Origin: Paractinoplanes ovalisporus
Lineage (GTDB): Bacteria > Actinomycetota > Actinomycetes > Mycobacteriales > Micromonosporaceae
Direction: 5' to 3'
Assembly (NCBI RefSeq): GCF_016834655.1
Contig: NZ_JAENHP010000010.1
Span: 1 to 64,000 of the forward strand
Length of the DNA: 64,000 bases
Numbering within the stretch: position 1 is the stretch's first letter; each line of letters starts with the position of its first letter. The position numbers and the translations under genes were made by a program. Under the pieces are notes generated by a model. It saw only the letters and a program-made list of their open reading frames with translations, did not search any database and was not told the DNA's origin. Positions 42,056-50,575 of the stretch are shown here, one piece after another.

Positions 42056-42886
42056 ATGGCCGCAGGAGAGCTGACCAGGGACGGACGGGCGCGTGTGCTC
42101 GCCGACGGCAACGAGATTCCGCTGCTTGCGCTCGGGGTGTGGCAGGTGCCGGACGGGCCGGAGTGCGAGAACGCGGTGCGCTGGGCGTTGGAAGCCGGCT
42201 ACCGCCACATCGACACCGCGCAGGCGTACGGCAACGAGGCCAGCGTCGGGCGGGCGCTGCGGGACAGCGGCGTCGCCCGGGACGAAGTCTTCATCACGAC
42301 GAAGTTCTACCCGGGATCGCGTGACCCCGAGGCGGAGGCGCAGCGCAGCCTCGAGCGCCTCGGCGTGGAGTCCGTCGATCTTTACATCGTGCACTGGCCG
42401 CAGGGCGGGCCGACCTGGGCCTGGGAGGGCATGCAGCGCGCCCACGAGAGTGGCTACGCGCGCTCGATCGGCATCTCCAACTTCAGCGCGTCCGAGGTCG
42501 ACGACCTGCTCAAGGTGGCCGAGGTGGCCCCGGTGGTCAATCAGGTGCAGTTCAGCCCGTTCGAGTTCCGCCGTGACCTGCTGGCGGCCTGCGAGGCGCG
42601 CGGCGTGGCGCTGGAGGCGTACAGCCCGTTGGGCACCGGCCGCCACCTGCGCGACCGGCAGGTGGCGGAGATCGCCGAGCGCCTGGGTCGTACGCCGGCT
42701 CAGGTGTTGATCCGCTGGGCGCTGCAGCGAGGCCTCATCGTGCTGCCCAAGTCCACCCACCGCGAGCGGATCGAGCAGAACGCGCAGGTCTTCGACTTCG
42801 AGCTGACCTCGGCCGACATGCAGGCACTCGACGGCCTGGACGGCACCGGCAGCACAGACCGAGCCCTGGAGCAGCCGTGGTGGTGA
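42056..42886 (+). CDS. Aldo/keto reductase
   Basis: The 276-aa protein is a full-length AKR: IPLLALGVWQVPDG, GYRHIDTAQAYGNEASVGRAL (catalytic D and Y), FITTKFYP (K), VDLYIVHWPQG (H), the signature RSIGISNFSASEVDDLL, and VLPKSTHRERIEQN near the C-terminus for NADPH binding. It reduces carbonyl compounds to alcohols in the cytosol; the physiological substrate is unknown. A GGAGAGG ribosome-binding site is upstream of the ATG at 42056. A short inverted repeat AGCGCG/CGCGCT (42887-42908) directly behind the stop may be a weak terminator. Confidence 0.9.
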   Translation: MAAGELTRDGRARVLADGNEIPLLALGVWQVPDGPECENAVRWALEAGYRHIDTAQAYGNEASVGRALRDSGVARDEVFITTKFYPGSRDPEAEAQRSLERLGVESVDLYIVHWPQGGPTWAWEGMQRAHESGYARSIGISNFSASEVDDLLKVAEVAPVVNQVQFSPFEFRRDLLAACEARGVALEAYSPLGTGRHLRDRQVAEIAERLGRTPAQVLIRWALQRGLIVLPKSTHRERIEQNAQVFDFELTSADMQALDGLDGTGSTDRALEQPWW

Positions 42887-42945
42887 AGCGCGTCTGACCC
42901 GGCGCGCTGGGACCGACGTCTCGGCTGGGCAATCGCTGACCGGCG

Positions 42946-43314
42946 TTACTGAACCGATTCATGTGGCTCGATCTCGTGCGACTGGCGGCCGGGCAGATGT
43001 CGGCCCGGGTGCCCGGTGAAGAGCATGCAGTTCTTGTCGTCGCGGCGTTCGGCCGGGCTGCTGTGTCCGCTGGGGCACCAGGCGTACGGGTTGATCTCGG
43101 AAGCGCTCAGCGTCCACTGGATCCACCACGTCGTGTTCTCTTCCTGGTGCCCCAGCGCGGCGTGGGAGCCGTCGTGGCCTTGTTCGAGTTCGCAGCCCAG
43201 CTCGGTCTGCACGCTCGGCGCGGCGGCCGGCAGTCCGTCGAGGAAGGTGAGCTGGGCCGCGTCGAGGGTGATCCGGGCCGGGCAGTTCCGCAGTTCCTCC
43301 TGAGAGATTGACAT
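42946..43314 (-). CDS. Small uncharacterised Cys/His protein
   Basis: The 122-aa product is not assignable to a family I can name. It begins MSISQEELRNCPARITLDAAQL and contains two similar motifs, CELEQGHDGSHAALG and CMLFTGHPGRHLPG (C-x5-GHxGxH, with the histidines in the same places), plus WWIQWT and AWCPSGH between them; the spacing suits one or two metal sites. Codon use is actinobacterial, so the frame is probably real. The ATG at 43314 sits inside a perfect 14-bp palindrome; an alternative ATG lies at 43332. It is transcribed toward the aldo/keto reductase gene. Confidence 0.6.
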   Translation of the reverse strand: MSISQEELRNCPARITLDAAQLTFLDGLPAAAPSVQTELGCELEQGHDGSHAALGHQEENTTWWIQWTLSASEINPYAWCPSGHSSPAERRDDKNCMLFTGHPGRHLPGRQSHEIEPHESVQ

Positions 43315-43357
43315 GCATGCATGTATGCCCACGGCGGCGGTGTTCTTAACCGGTTAA
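43311..43357. promoter_or_regulatory. Two perfect palindromes upstream of the small Cys/His gene
   Basis: ACATGCATGCATGT (43311-43324, perfect 14 bp) covers the start codon of the minus-strand gene, and TTAACCGGTTAA (43346-43357, perfect 12 bp) lies 22 bp further upstream. In DNA this GC-rich, AT-containing perfect palindromes are unlikely by chance, so they are candidate repressor-binding sites. Confidence 0.55.
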
Positions 43358-43389
43358 TTGAGGTCGGCGTCGGTGGGGTGGCGCGAGCG

Positions 43390-44649
43390 TCAACCGGCGA
43401 GGGTCCACTGCTGCGCCGCGGTTCCGTTGCAGTCGAAGATGCCGAGCTGGGTGCCGTTCGAAGTGGAACTGCGGGGGTCGTCCAGGCAGCGTCCGGACTG
43501 CGGGTTGATCAGCGAGGTGTTCGGGCCGGCGACCCAGCGCTGGGCGGCCGAGCCGTTGCACGTCCACAGCTGCACCTTGGTGTCGTTGGCCGTTCCGGAG
43601 TTCCTGACGTCCAGACATTTGCCGAGGGCACGCAGCGCGCCGCCGGCCGACGGTGCGAACGTCCACTGCTGGGCGGCGCTGCCGTTGCAGCTGAAGAGCT
43701 GGACCGGGGTGCCGTCGGCGGTGCCGGAGCTGGCTACGTCGACGCACTTGCCGGGGATTCCCGAACGGACCGCGGCGGTGCGCAGCTGCCCGGAGGCGGC
43801 GAGCGCGGCCTCGACCACCTTGGCCGCGCCGCGCATGCCGGCCTCGTTCGGGTGGTACTGCGAGCGGCCGGCGGCGGGGTGTCCGGTCTCCACCCACGGG
43901 TCGGCGGAGCAGGCATCGTGTCCGCGGCTGGCGGCCGCGAGGTCGACCAGTGTGGCCTGCGTCGCGGAGGCCGCGGACAAGGTGGCGGACGCTAGGCGCG
44001 AGGCGATGCTGCGCTCGTACGTCATCTGGTCGGCGGTCAGTGGCACGCCGGCGCAGCCGCCGGAGTCGGGCAGGATCGTGAAGTAGTTGACCAGGTAGAT
44101 GTGGGCTGACGGGGCCCGGCCGCGTACGGCGTTCACCACGTTCTGCAGGCGCCCGGTCAGCTCGCCGAACGCCTTGTCGATCGCCGCGCGGTCCACGGTC
44201 GCGCAGTTGGCGCCGCCGTCGCCCTGACAGGTGTAGGCGCCCAGGCTGCCCAGATAGTTGACGTCGTTGCCGCCGATGGTCACCGTGACCACCTGGGTCG
44301 CGGTGCCGACGGCGCTGACCTGGGGCGGCTGGCTGCCCTGCGGGGTGCTCAGAACGTTCGCCGTCGTCGCACCGCTGCAGGAGACGTCGGTCAGGTTCGC
44401 GCCGACCTGGCGGGACACGATGCTCGGATAGTTGAGGCTGGACCGGGAGCAGCCGGCGGCGCCGCTGCTGGACTGCACCGGCAGGATTCCCGGGCCGGCG
44501 GCGAACGAACTGCCGATGGCCACGTAGTTCAGTCCGGCCGCCGTCGCGGCGCCGGCGTGCTGAACGCCGATGAGCTGGACCACCGCCGTGGCGGTGAGCG
44601 CAACCGCGGCGGTCGTCAGCGAACGGATGGCGGAACGCGTGGAGATCAT
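43390..44649 (-). CDS. Secreted SGNH/GDSL hydrolase with ricin-type lectin domain
   Basis: The 419-aa protein has a signal peptide (residues 1-34). The SGNH esterase domain has block I YVAIGSSFAAG (S48 as nucleophile; the D of GDS is replaced by S, as in related actinobacterial lipases), block III TIGGNDVNY and block V SQYHPNEAG. Residues about 295-419 are a ricin-B trefoil of three units, each with the QxW signature (QQWTF, QRWVA, QQWTL) and cysteine pairs (KCVDVASSG...FSC, KCLDVRNSG...WTC, RCLDDPRSS...FDC). The enzyme probably deacylates lipids or polysaccharides while the lectin anchors it to glycans. Strong GGAGG ribosome-binding site. Divergent from the SARP regulator, which may control it. 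Confidence 0.9.
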   Translation of the reverse strand: MISTRSAIRSLTTAAVALTATAVVQLIGVQHAGAATAAGLNYVAIGSSFAAGPGILPVQSSSGAAGCSRSSLNYPSIVSRQVGANLTDVSCSGATTANVLSTPQGSQPPQVSAVGTATQVVTVTIGGNDVNYLGSLGAYTCQGDGGANCATVDRAAIDKAFGELTGRLQNVVNAVRGRAPSAHIYLVNYFTILPDSGGCAGVPLTADQMTYERSIASRLASATLSAASATQATLVDLAAASRGHDACSADPWVETGHPAAGRSQYHPNEAGMRGAAKVVEAALAASGQLRTAAVRSGIPGKCVDVASSGTADGTPVQLFSCNGSAAQQWTFAPSAGGALRALGKCLDVRNSGTANDTKVQLWTCNGSAAQRWVAGPNTSLINPQSGRCLDDPRSSTSNGTQLGIFDCNGTAAQQWTLAG

Positions 44650-44772
44650 GGGCTGCCTCCGGGGATGGGGATCTCACCGAGACCGCCATCGTGCCCACAG
44701 GGGACGGGCGCCGGCGAAGGTTGTGCACGAAAGTACGCGTTTATAGGTATTAACAGACCCGTAACTTGCCGG

Positions 44773-44806
44773 TGATCGGCGGCCGGTGGCGGCCGGCCGC
44801 CGATCA
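44773..44806. terminator. Perfect 14-bp hairpin in a divergent intergenic region
   Basis: TGATCGGCGGCCGG and CCGGCCGCCGATCA form a perfect 14-bp stem with loop TGGCGG. Both flanking genes point away from it, so it terminates neither. It could end a short non-coding transcript or act as a transcription barrier or binding site; a TTGTGC...TATAGG pair around 44722-44749 could start a plus-strand transcript towards it. No coding frame is seen in 44650-44933. Confidence 0.5.
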
Positions 44807-44933
44807 GCGACCCCCGTTGCGTATCGCAGGACGTCCGTGCTGGTCGCGCGCCGTCCTCATCCAGGATTACTGATGTGGCCATACGGTCCGCTTGTGGAAT
44901 CCTTGTGGCCGGAAGCAAGCGTGCGGGAGCGAA

Positions 44934-47687
44934 GTGATCGAATTTCGGTTGTTGGGTCCGGTCGAGGTGTGGTCCGGCGGCCGGCGGGTCGACGCCGGCC
45001 AGCCACGGCAGCGGGCGGTCCTGGCAGCGCTGCTGGCGGATGCCGGGCGGCCGGTTCCCGTCGGCACCCTGATCGAGCGGGTGTGGGGCCAGGAGCCGCC
45101 GCGTGCCGTCCGCCCGTCGCTGCAGGCCCACATCACCCGGATCCGGCAGATGCTCGGGCCGGCCGGCACGCTCAGCTTCACGGCCGGCAGCTACCTGCTC
45201 GACGTCGATCCGCTCCAGGTCGATCTGCACCGCTTCCGGCATCTTGTCGCCACGGGCGCCCCGGAGCCGCTGCGTCAGGCCATCGGGCTGTGGCAAGGGG
45301 AACCCTTGGCCGACGTGGGCGGAGCGTGGGCCGAACGGGTCCGGCCGGCCTGGCGGCGCGAACACCTGGCGGCCTCGGTGACCTGGGGCCGGGCCGCGCT
45401 GGCGGCAGATCCGGCCGACGTCGTCGCCGTCCTCGGCGACCTGGCCCGCGAGCATCCGCTCAACGAAGCGCTGGCCGCGGTCGTGATCGAGGCGCTGGCC
45501 TCGTCCGGCCAACCGGCCGAGGCGCTGTCCTACTACGACGTCGTACGCCGGCACCTGCTCGACGAGCTCGGCGCCGATCCGAGCGCCGAGCTGCAGGAGA
45601 TCTACCAGTCGATCCTGCGCGGCGCGGCGCCGGCCGCACCCGCGCCGGATGCACCGGCCCCGCCGGCGGCGGGGCCGGCGCAGTTGCCCGCTGACGTCTC
45701 CGGTTTCGCCGGTCGCGACGACCAGCTCGACCTGCTCGACAGCCTCCTGCTAGCGGGGTCGCCGGTCATCGCGGTCTCCGGTGTGGCCGGGGTCGGCAAG
45801 ACCACCCTCGTGGTGCACTGGGCGCACCGGGTCGTGGACCGGTTTCCCGACGGCCAGCTGTACGTGAATCTTCGCGGTTTCGACCCGTCCGGGCGGCCGA
45901 TGGATCCCGCCGACGCCGTGCGCGGCTTCCTCGACGCCCTCGGTGTGCCCGCCGGCCGCCTGCCCGCCAGCCTGGACGCGCAAGCGGGGCTCTACCGCAG
46001 CCTGCTGTCGGGCAAGCGGATCCTGGTCGTGCTGGACAACGCCCGCGATGCCGAACAGGTGCGCCCCCTGTTGCCGGCCACCGCGGGGGCCCAGGTCGTG
46101 GTGACGTCCCGCAACCAGCTGACCGGGCTGGTGGCGACCCTCGGCGCTCATCCGGTGACGCTGGAAGTGCTGTCCCGCCAGGAAGCCCGTGACCTTCTCA
46201 GCCGCCGGCTCGGCACCGCGCGGACCCGCCGGGAACCGCACGCCGTGAACAGCATCATCGCCTCCTGCGCGAGCCTGCCGATCGCGTTGGCCATCACCGC
46301 GGCCCGGGCCCGGCAGAACAGCTTTCCGCTGACCGCGCTCGCCGACGAACTCGCCGAGACCGACGACCGGCTGGACGCCCTGGACACCGGCGACCCGGCG
46401 GTGCACGTACGGGCGGTGTTCTCCTGGTCGTACGCCGCGCTGAGCGCCGAGGCGCAGCGGCTGTTCCGGCTTCTGAGCCTGCATCCCGGGCCGGACATGG
46501 CGACGGCCGCCGCGGCCGCCCTCGCCGGGCACCGCCCGGCCCGCGCCCGACGGCTCCTGGGCGAGCTGACCCACGCCAGCCTGCTCGTCGAGCACTCCCC
46601 GGGCCGATACTCCTGGCACGACCTGCTGCGCGTGTACGCCGCCGACCTGACCGGCGTCCACGACTCCGACGTCGAACGCGACGCTGCGACCAGCCGCCTG
46701 GCCGACCACTATGCGAGCACCGCGCACGCCGCCGACCGGATGCTCTACCCGTCCCGCGACCCGATCGAAGTGCCGCTGCCGGCCACCGGCTCCGGCCCGG
46801 ACGGCTTCACCGACCACCGGCAGGCCCTGGCCTGGTTCGCCGCCGAGCGACCGGCGCTGCTGGCCGTCGCCCGGCAGGCCGCGGCCGCCGGGCGGGACGC
46901 GCGGGCCTGGCAGCTCGCCTGGGCGCTCGACACCTACCTCTTCCGCGGCGGGCACCGCTACGACCGGCTCGAAGCCTGGACCAACGCTCTCGCGGCGGCG
47001 GAACGCCTCGGCGAGGAGCCGTTGGCGACCGCCCATCGCAGCCTCTCGCGGGCCAACATCATCCTCGACCGTCCCGACGTGGCCCGCGCCCACCTCGGTC
47101 ACGCTCTGGAGTTGAGCGTCGGCACCGGCAACCTGAGCGGCCAGGCGTTCGTCCACAACACCCTGGCGGTCATGTCCGGCAACGAGAGCCGGAACGCGGA
47201 GGCCTTGGAGCATGCGAACCGTGCCCTCACGCTGTACGAGGAAGCCGGGAACCTGCGCGGGCAGGCCGTGGCGTTGAGCAGCATGGCCTGGCACAGCACC
47301 CTGCTGGGCGAGCATCACCACGCCATCGAGTTCGGGCAGCGGTCGCTCGCGGTGAACCAGCGGGTCGGCGACCGGCGCGGGCAGGCCGACGTGTGGGACA
47401 CCATCGGCCATGCCCATCACCACCTGGGCCGCTACGACGAAGCGCGGGACTGCTACCGGCGCGGCGTGGACCTGGTGCGCGACATCGGCGACCGGGTGGC
47501 CGAGGCGCAGATCCTGGTGCATCTCGGCGACACGCACGAGGCAGCCGGCAACCCCGCGTCCGCGCGCGGCGAATGGACCGATGCTCTGCGCATCTTCGTC
47601 GACCTCGACCACACCGACGCGCGGGGCGTCCGGGCCAAACTGGACGCCCTGCCCGGCTTCGACCACGAAATACGGTCCACGCACTGA
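44934..47687 (+). CDS. SARP-type regulator with NB-ARC and TPR domains (AfsR-like)
   Basis: The 917-aa protein begins with an OmpR-type DNA-binding domain and BTAD region (residues 1-240: VIEFRLLGPVEVWSGGRRVDAGQPRQRAVLAALL...ELGADPSAELQEIYQSIL). An NB-ARC ATPase follows: Walker A GVAGVGKTTL (283-292), Walker B RILVVLDNARD, and SLPIALAI. The C-terminal third is TPR helices with a typical LEHANRALTLYEEAGNLRGQAVALSSMAWHS pattern. AfsR-like proteins activate secondary-metabolite or secretion genes upon oligomerisation. The GTG at 44934 has GGGAG six bases upstream and matches the family start. The nearest candidate target is the divergent secreted esterase. Confidence 0.92.
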   Translation: MIEFRLLGPVEVWSGGRRVDAGQPRQRAVLAALLADAGRPVPVGTLIERVWGQEPPRAVRPSLQAHITRIRQMLGPAGTLSFTAGSYLLDVDPLQVDLHRFRHLVATGAPEPLRQAIGLWQGEPLADVGGAWAERVRPAWRREHLAASVTWGRAALAADPADVVAVLGDLAREHPLNEALAAVVIEALASSGQPAEALSYYDVVRRHLLDELGADPSAELQEIYQSILRGAAPAAPAPDAPAPPAAGPAQLPADVSGFAGRDDQLDLLDSLLLAGSPVIAVSGVAGVGKTTLVVHWAHRVVDRFPDGQLYVNLRGFDPSGRPMDPADAVRGFLDALGVPAGRLPASLDAQAGLYRSLLSGKRILVVLDNARDAEQVRPLLPATAGAQVVVTSRNQLTGLVATLGAHPVTLEVLSRQEARDLLSRRLGTARTRREPHAVNSIIASCASLPIALAITAARARQNSFPLTALADELAETDDRLDALDTGDPAVHVRAVFSWSYAALSAEAQRLFRLLSLHPGPDMATAAAAALAGHRPARARRLLGELTHASLLVEHSPGRYSWHDLLRVYAADLTGVHDSDVERDAATSRLADHYASTAHAADRMLYPSRDPIEVPLPATGSGPDGFTDHRQALAWFAAERPALLAVARQAAAAGRDARAWQLAWALDTYLFRGGHRYDRLEAWTNALAAAERLGEEPLATAHRSLSRANIILDRPDVARAHLGHALELSVGTGNLSGQAFVHNTLAVMSGNESRNAEALEHANRALTLYEEAGNLRGQAVALSSMAWHSTLLGEHHHAIEFGQRSLAVNQRVGDRRGQADVWDTIGHAHHHLGRYDEARDCYRRGVDLVRDIGDRVAEAQILVHLGDTHEAAGNPASARGEWTDALRIFVDLDHTDARGVRAKLDALPGFDHEIRSTH

Positions 47688-47689
47688 AG

Positions 47690-47885
47690 AGAGCGGGATG
47701 TTCCAGTCGCCGGGGATCGCCGCGCTGAACCGGCTGCGTACGGGCCGGTGCGAACAGCGCGTCGAGCACGGCGGCGGCCTCGTCCGGCGACTCCGATGCG
47801 GCGTTGAACGCTCGACGAACAGCTCCCGGTACTCCCGCGGGCTGGGCCCCCGGCCGAGCCACCAGGAGACTCGTACCGGAATCAC
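47690..47885 (-). pseudogene. Possible frameshifted small gene
   Basis: On the minus strand a GTG at 47885, six bases after a TAGGCT -10-like box, starts VIPVRVSWWLGRGPSPREYRELF with strong actinobacterial codon use. Around 47810 the coding bias continues in another frame (VRRAFNAASESPDEAAAVLDALFAPARTQPVQRG). One indel would restore a protein of about 70 residues. I do not recognise a family, so this could also be an accident of GC-rich sequence. It is divergent from the gene at 47927. Confidence 0.35.
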
Positions 47886-47926
47886 CGCGCGAGCCTAACC
47901 GGATGCGCTGCGGGTAGTAGGAGGTC

Positions 47927-48844
47927 GTGACGAAGACAGTCCTGGTAAGCGGTGCGTCCGGCTTCATCGGCTCGCATGTGGCGGCCCGCCTGGTCGAGGA
48001 GGGCTACCGGGTGCGGGCCATGACCCGGAACCCGGGTAGCTACCGCGGCGCCGGCGAACCGGTTGCGGGTGATGTGTCCGATCCGGGTCGTCTGACCGCG
48101 GCGTTCGCCGGGGTCGACGTGGCCTACTACCTGGTCCATTCGCTGGGGTCGGAGGATTTCGAGAAGCGCGACGCCGAGGCCGCCCGCAACTTCGCCGCGG
48201 CGGCGGCCGGCGCCGGGGTGGAACGGATCATCTATCTCGGCGGTCTCGGGGCCGACGACGGTGAACTGTCGGCGCATCTGCGGTCGCGCCGCGAGGTCGA
48301 GGAGATTCTGCGGGCCGGCCCTGTGCCGGTGACCGTGTTGCGGGCGGCGGTGGTCATCGGCCACGGCGGTATCTCGTGGGAGATCACGCGCCAGCTGGCC
48401 GAGCGGTTGCCGGCGATGGTGACCCCGCAGTGGGTGAACACCCGGACCCAGCCGATCGCCCTGCCGGACGCGGTCCGCTACCTCACCGGCGTGCTCGAGC
48501 CGGAGGAGGCGCGCGGCCGGACGTACGAGGTCGGCGGGCCGGAGGTGCTGCGCTACATCGACATGCTGCAGCGGGTCGCGAAGATCCGTGGCGACCATCT
48601 GCCCAACGTGACCGTGCCGCTGCTGACCCCGCGTCTGTCGTCGGCCTGGCTGAAGTTCGTCACCGATGTCGACGTGGAGACCGCCCGGAACCTGGTCGAC
48701 TCGATGTCCAACGAGGTCGTCGTGAAGGACGACGCCATCACGCGGCTGGTTCCCGGGCCGCTCATCGGCTATGACGAGGCCGTACGCCTGGCACTGGCCG
48801 ACCGCGAGAGCGCCGAACAGCACGATCGGGCCGAGTCGCGGTGA
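47927..48844 (+). CDS. NAD(P)-binding atypical SDR (NmrA/complex-I-subunit-like)
   Basis: The 305-aa protein has the atypical SDR cofactor motif VLVSGASGFIGSHVAARLVEEGYRVRAMTRNP, a MTRNP segment favouring NADP(H), then VDVAYYLVHSLGSEDFEKRDAEAARNFAAAA and IIYLGGLGADD. It lacks the YxxxK pair, as in NmrA-like proteins that sense or modify rather than dehydrogenate. Members of this type in actinobacteria are often annotated as NAD(P)H-binding proteins of unknown role. AGGAGG lies just before the GTG start. The stop overlaps the next start (GTGA), so it is coupled to the CPBP protease gene. Confidence 0.85.
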   Translation: MTKTVLVSGASGFIGSHVAARLVEEGYRVRAMTRNPGSYRGAGEPVAGDVSDPGRLTAAFAGVDVAYYLVHSLGSEDFEKRDAEAARNFAAAAAGAGVERIIYLGGLGADDGELSAHLRSRREVEEILRAGPVPVTVLRAAVVIGHGGISWEITRQLAERLPAMVTPQWVNTRTQPIALPDAVRYLTGVLEPEEARGRTYEVGGPEVLRYIDMLQRVAKIRGDHLPNVTVPLLTPRLSSAWLKFVTDVDVETARNLVDSMSNEVVVKDDAITRLVPGPLIGYDEAVRLALADRESAEQHDRAESR

Positions 48845-49557
48845 GCTCGCCCTGGCTCGGCCGCGCCCGGCGGGCTCTGGGACCGTCCCTGATCGACCGG
48901 GTCGAACGCGATCATCAACAAACGGACCAGCAGTTCCGCCGCCGCCGCGTCGTCGTCGCGGCCACGCTGGTGATCGGTGCCGTCCTGCTGGGCATCTCGC
49001 TGTCGGTACGCCCGGGCGACGACCTCTTCTATCTGCTGACCGTGCTGGTCGCGTGCGTCTGGGTCGGGGGAGCGCTGCTGTCCGGGCCGCTGCATCTCGG
49101 CCACATCCCGTTCCGCGACCGGCTGCGGCGCCCGATCGTCACGCCGATCGTCACCGGGCTGGTGCTCGGCGGCATCTTCGTGGCCGGCGCGCTCGTGGTC
49201 CGTGAGCTGGCGCCGCTGCGCGACCTGGTCAACAGCGTTCTCGACCATGCCCGGTACGGCGCCATCGTGCCGATCGTGGCCGTCACCCTGCTCAACGGGG
49301 TGGCCGAGGAGGTCTTCTTCCGCGGTGCGTTGTTCGCGGCGATCGGGCGGCGTAACGCCGTACCGATCTCCACCGTCGTCTACGCCGTGGCGACGGTCGC
49401 GACCGGCAACCTCATGCTGGTCTTCGCCGCTTTCCTGCTCGGCGTGGTCCTGGGTCTGCAGCGGCGCGCGTCCGGCGGCGTCCTGGCGCCGATCCTGACC
49501 CACATCACCTGGTCCTCGATCATGGTGTTCGTCCTCCCGGCGTTGGTGCACGGATAG
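48841..49557 (+). CDS. CPBP-family intramembrane glutamic endopeptidase
   Basis: The 238-aa membrane protein has about six hydrophobic segments and the CPBP (Abi/CAAX) motifs: EEVFFRG (E156, E157, R161), a following FxxxxL-type stretch, and THITWSS near the C-terminus with the second conserved histidine. These enzymes cleave substrates inside the membrane; in bacteria some process or protect against peptides, though the substrate here is unknown. The start is a GTG coupled to the preceding stop. It converges on the LolA-like protein gene. Confidence 0.87.
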   Translation: MSSPWLGRARRALGPSLIDRVERDHQQTDQQFRRRRVVVAATLVIGAVLLGISLSVRPGDDLFYLLTVLVACVWVGGALLSGPLHLGHIPFRDRLRRPIVTPIVTGLVLGGIFVAGALVVRELAPLRDLVNSVLDHARYGAIVPIVAVTLLNGVAEEVFFRGALFAAIGRRNAVPISTVVYAVATVATGNLMLVFAAFLLGVVLGLQRRASGGVLAPILTHITWSSIMVFVLPALVHG

Positions 49558-49576
49558 CCCGACCCCGGGTTGAGGA

Positions 49577-50575
49577 TCAGTCGTTGTCGCGGGCCAGAAG
49601 GTCGTACGTCAATTCGGTGATGTTCTCGGCGCTCGGCGGGGCGGGGGGTGCCTCGACGCCGTCGTACTGGGTGATCGTGATGATCAGCGGCGGTTCCGGT
49701 TCGCTGTCCGGTGCCTGGGAGGCGAGCGTGCCCGGCAGGTTGAGCGTGAAGCTGGCCAACCGGCCCTGGCCGTCGAGGGTGGCCCGATACGTCATCGAGG
49801 TGGCCGAGGGGCCGTAGTAACTCTCCGGTTCGCCGATGACCAGCCCCAGCCCGTCGTCGACCTTGGTGGCGTCGAGGGTGCCGGTGACGGTGTCGCCCTT
49901 CCGTTCGGCTGTCGTCACCGCTTCGATGAGCGCGTCGGCGCCGGTGATGTCCGGCTTCCTGGTGGTGGGCGCGGGCGCGACGTAGTCCAGGGAGCTCTGC
50001 TCGTCGACCTCGGCCGTCTTGACGAGGCGTTGCTGGTCGACGCGCAGCCACCGGGTGCCGTCCAGTTGAGCGATGCTCGCCGCGTACCGATCGGCCTCGG
50101 CGTCGGACAGCCCGGCGTTCTTGAGCTGCTCCAGGATGCCGGGCCCGCTGTAGGTGCCCCCGCCGGACGGTTTCAGGTACGTCACGTTCGCGGCCCGCAT
50201 GAGGGACAGCTTGTTGCTGTACTCGACGAGGTAGCCGTCGGCGACGTCGATCTGGGCCCGGACGATGTCGGTGCGCATGTAGGCGCCGGTGCGGGTGAAG
50301 GCGTAGTTCCCCGCATCCAACCCGGTCAGCGAGTTGTCCAGGTCCTGGATCGCCCGGCCGCCGCCCACGACCATCGAGTCGTCGCCGCCGGGCCTCAGCG
50401 CGAAGATGCCACCGGTGACCGCGATCAGGGCGACGGCAGCGCCGGCGGCGGCAGTGGCGCGACGACGGCTGCGGCGACGTTTGCCGGAGCGCAGCACCGA
50501 GTCCGGATCCAGCGGATCGGTGGTGCGGGCCAGGTCGTTCATGGCGTTGCGCAGGTCGTCCGTGCTGGGGGTCAT
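49577..50575 (-). CDS. Membrane-anchored protein partner of the SigE-family sigma factor (LolA/LppX-like)
   Basis: The 332-aa protein starts MTPSTDDLRNAMNDLARTTDPLDPDSVL, has a basic patch and one transmembrane helix (about residues 40-60, RRRATAAAGAAVALIAVTGGIF), then a long outside region with LolA/LppX-like strands (GYLVEYSNKLSLMRAANVTYLKPSGG, DGTRWLRVDQQRLVK, TYRATLDGQGRLASFTL). It overlaps the sigma-factor gene by four bases (ATGA), a position where SigE-family anti-sigma or sensing proteins sit. No zinc-binding anti-sigma motif is seen, so the regulatory role is inferred from position only. The frame is open far upstream, but that is a shadow. Confidence 0.75.
   Translation of the reverse strand: MTPSTDDLRNAMNDLARTTDPLDPDSVLRSGKRRRSRRRATAAAGAAVALIAVTGGIFALRPGGDDSMVVGGGRAIQDLDNSLTGLDAGNYAFTRTGAYMRTDIVRAQIDVADGYLVEYSNKLSLMRAANVTYLKPSGGGTYSGPGILEQLKNAGLSDAEADRYAASIAQLDGTRWLRVDQQRLVKTAEVDEQSSLDYVAPAPTTRKPDITGADALIEAVTTAERKGDTVTGTLDATKVDDGLGLVIGEPESYYGPSATSMTYRATLDGQGRLASFTLNLPGTLASQAPDSEPEPPLIITITQYDGVEAPPAPPSAENITELTYDLLARDND

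Noticed and set aside
41898..42074. 58-codon frame before the aldo/keto reductase, candidate immunity gene
   Set aside because: AGGAGGG is almost in contact with the ATG, the frame overlaps the next gene, codon use is not biased, and the product (MYTIRRPAEDRRGF...) has no typical immunity features.
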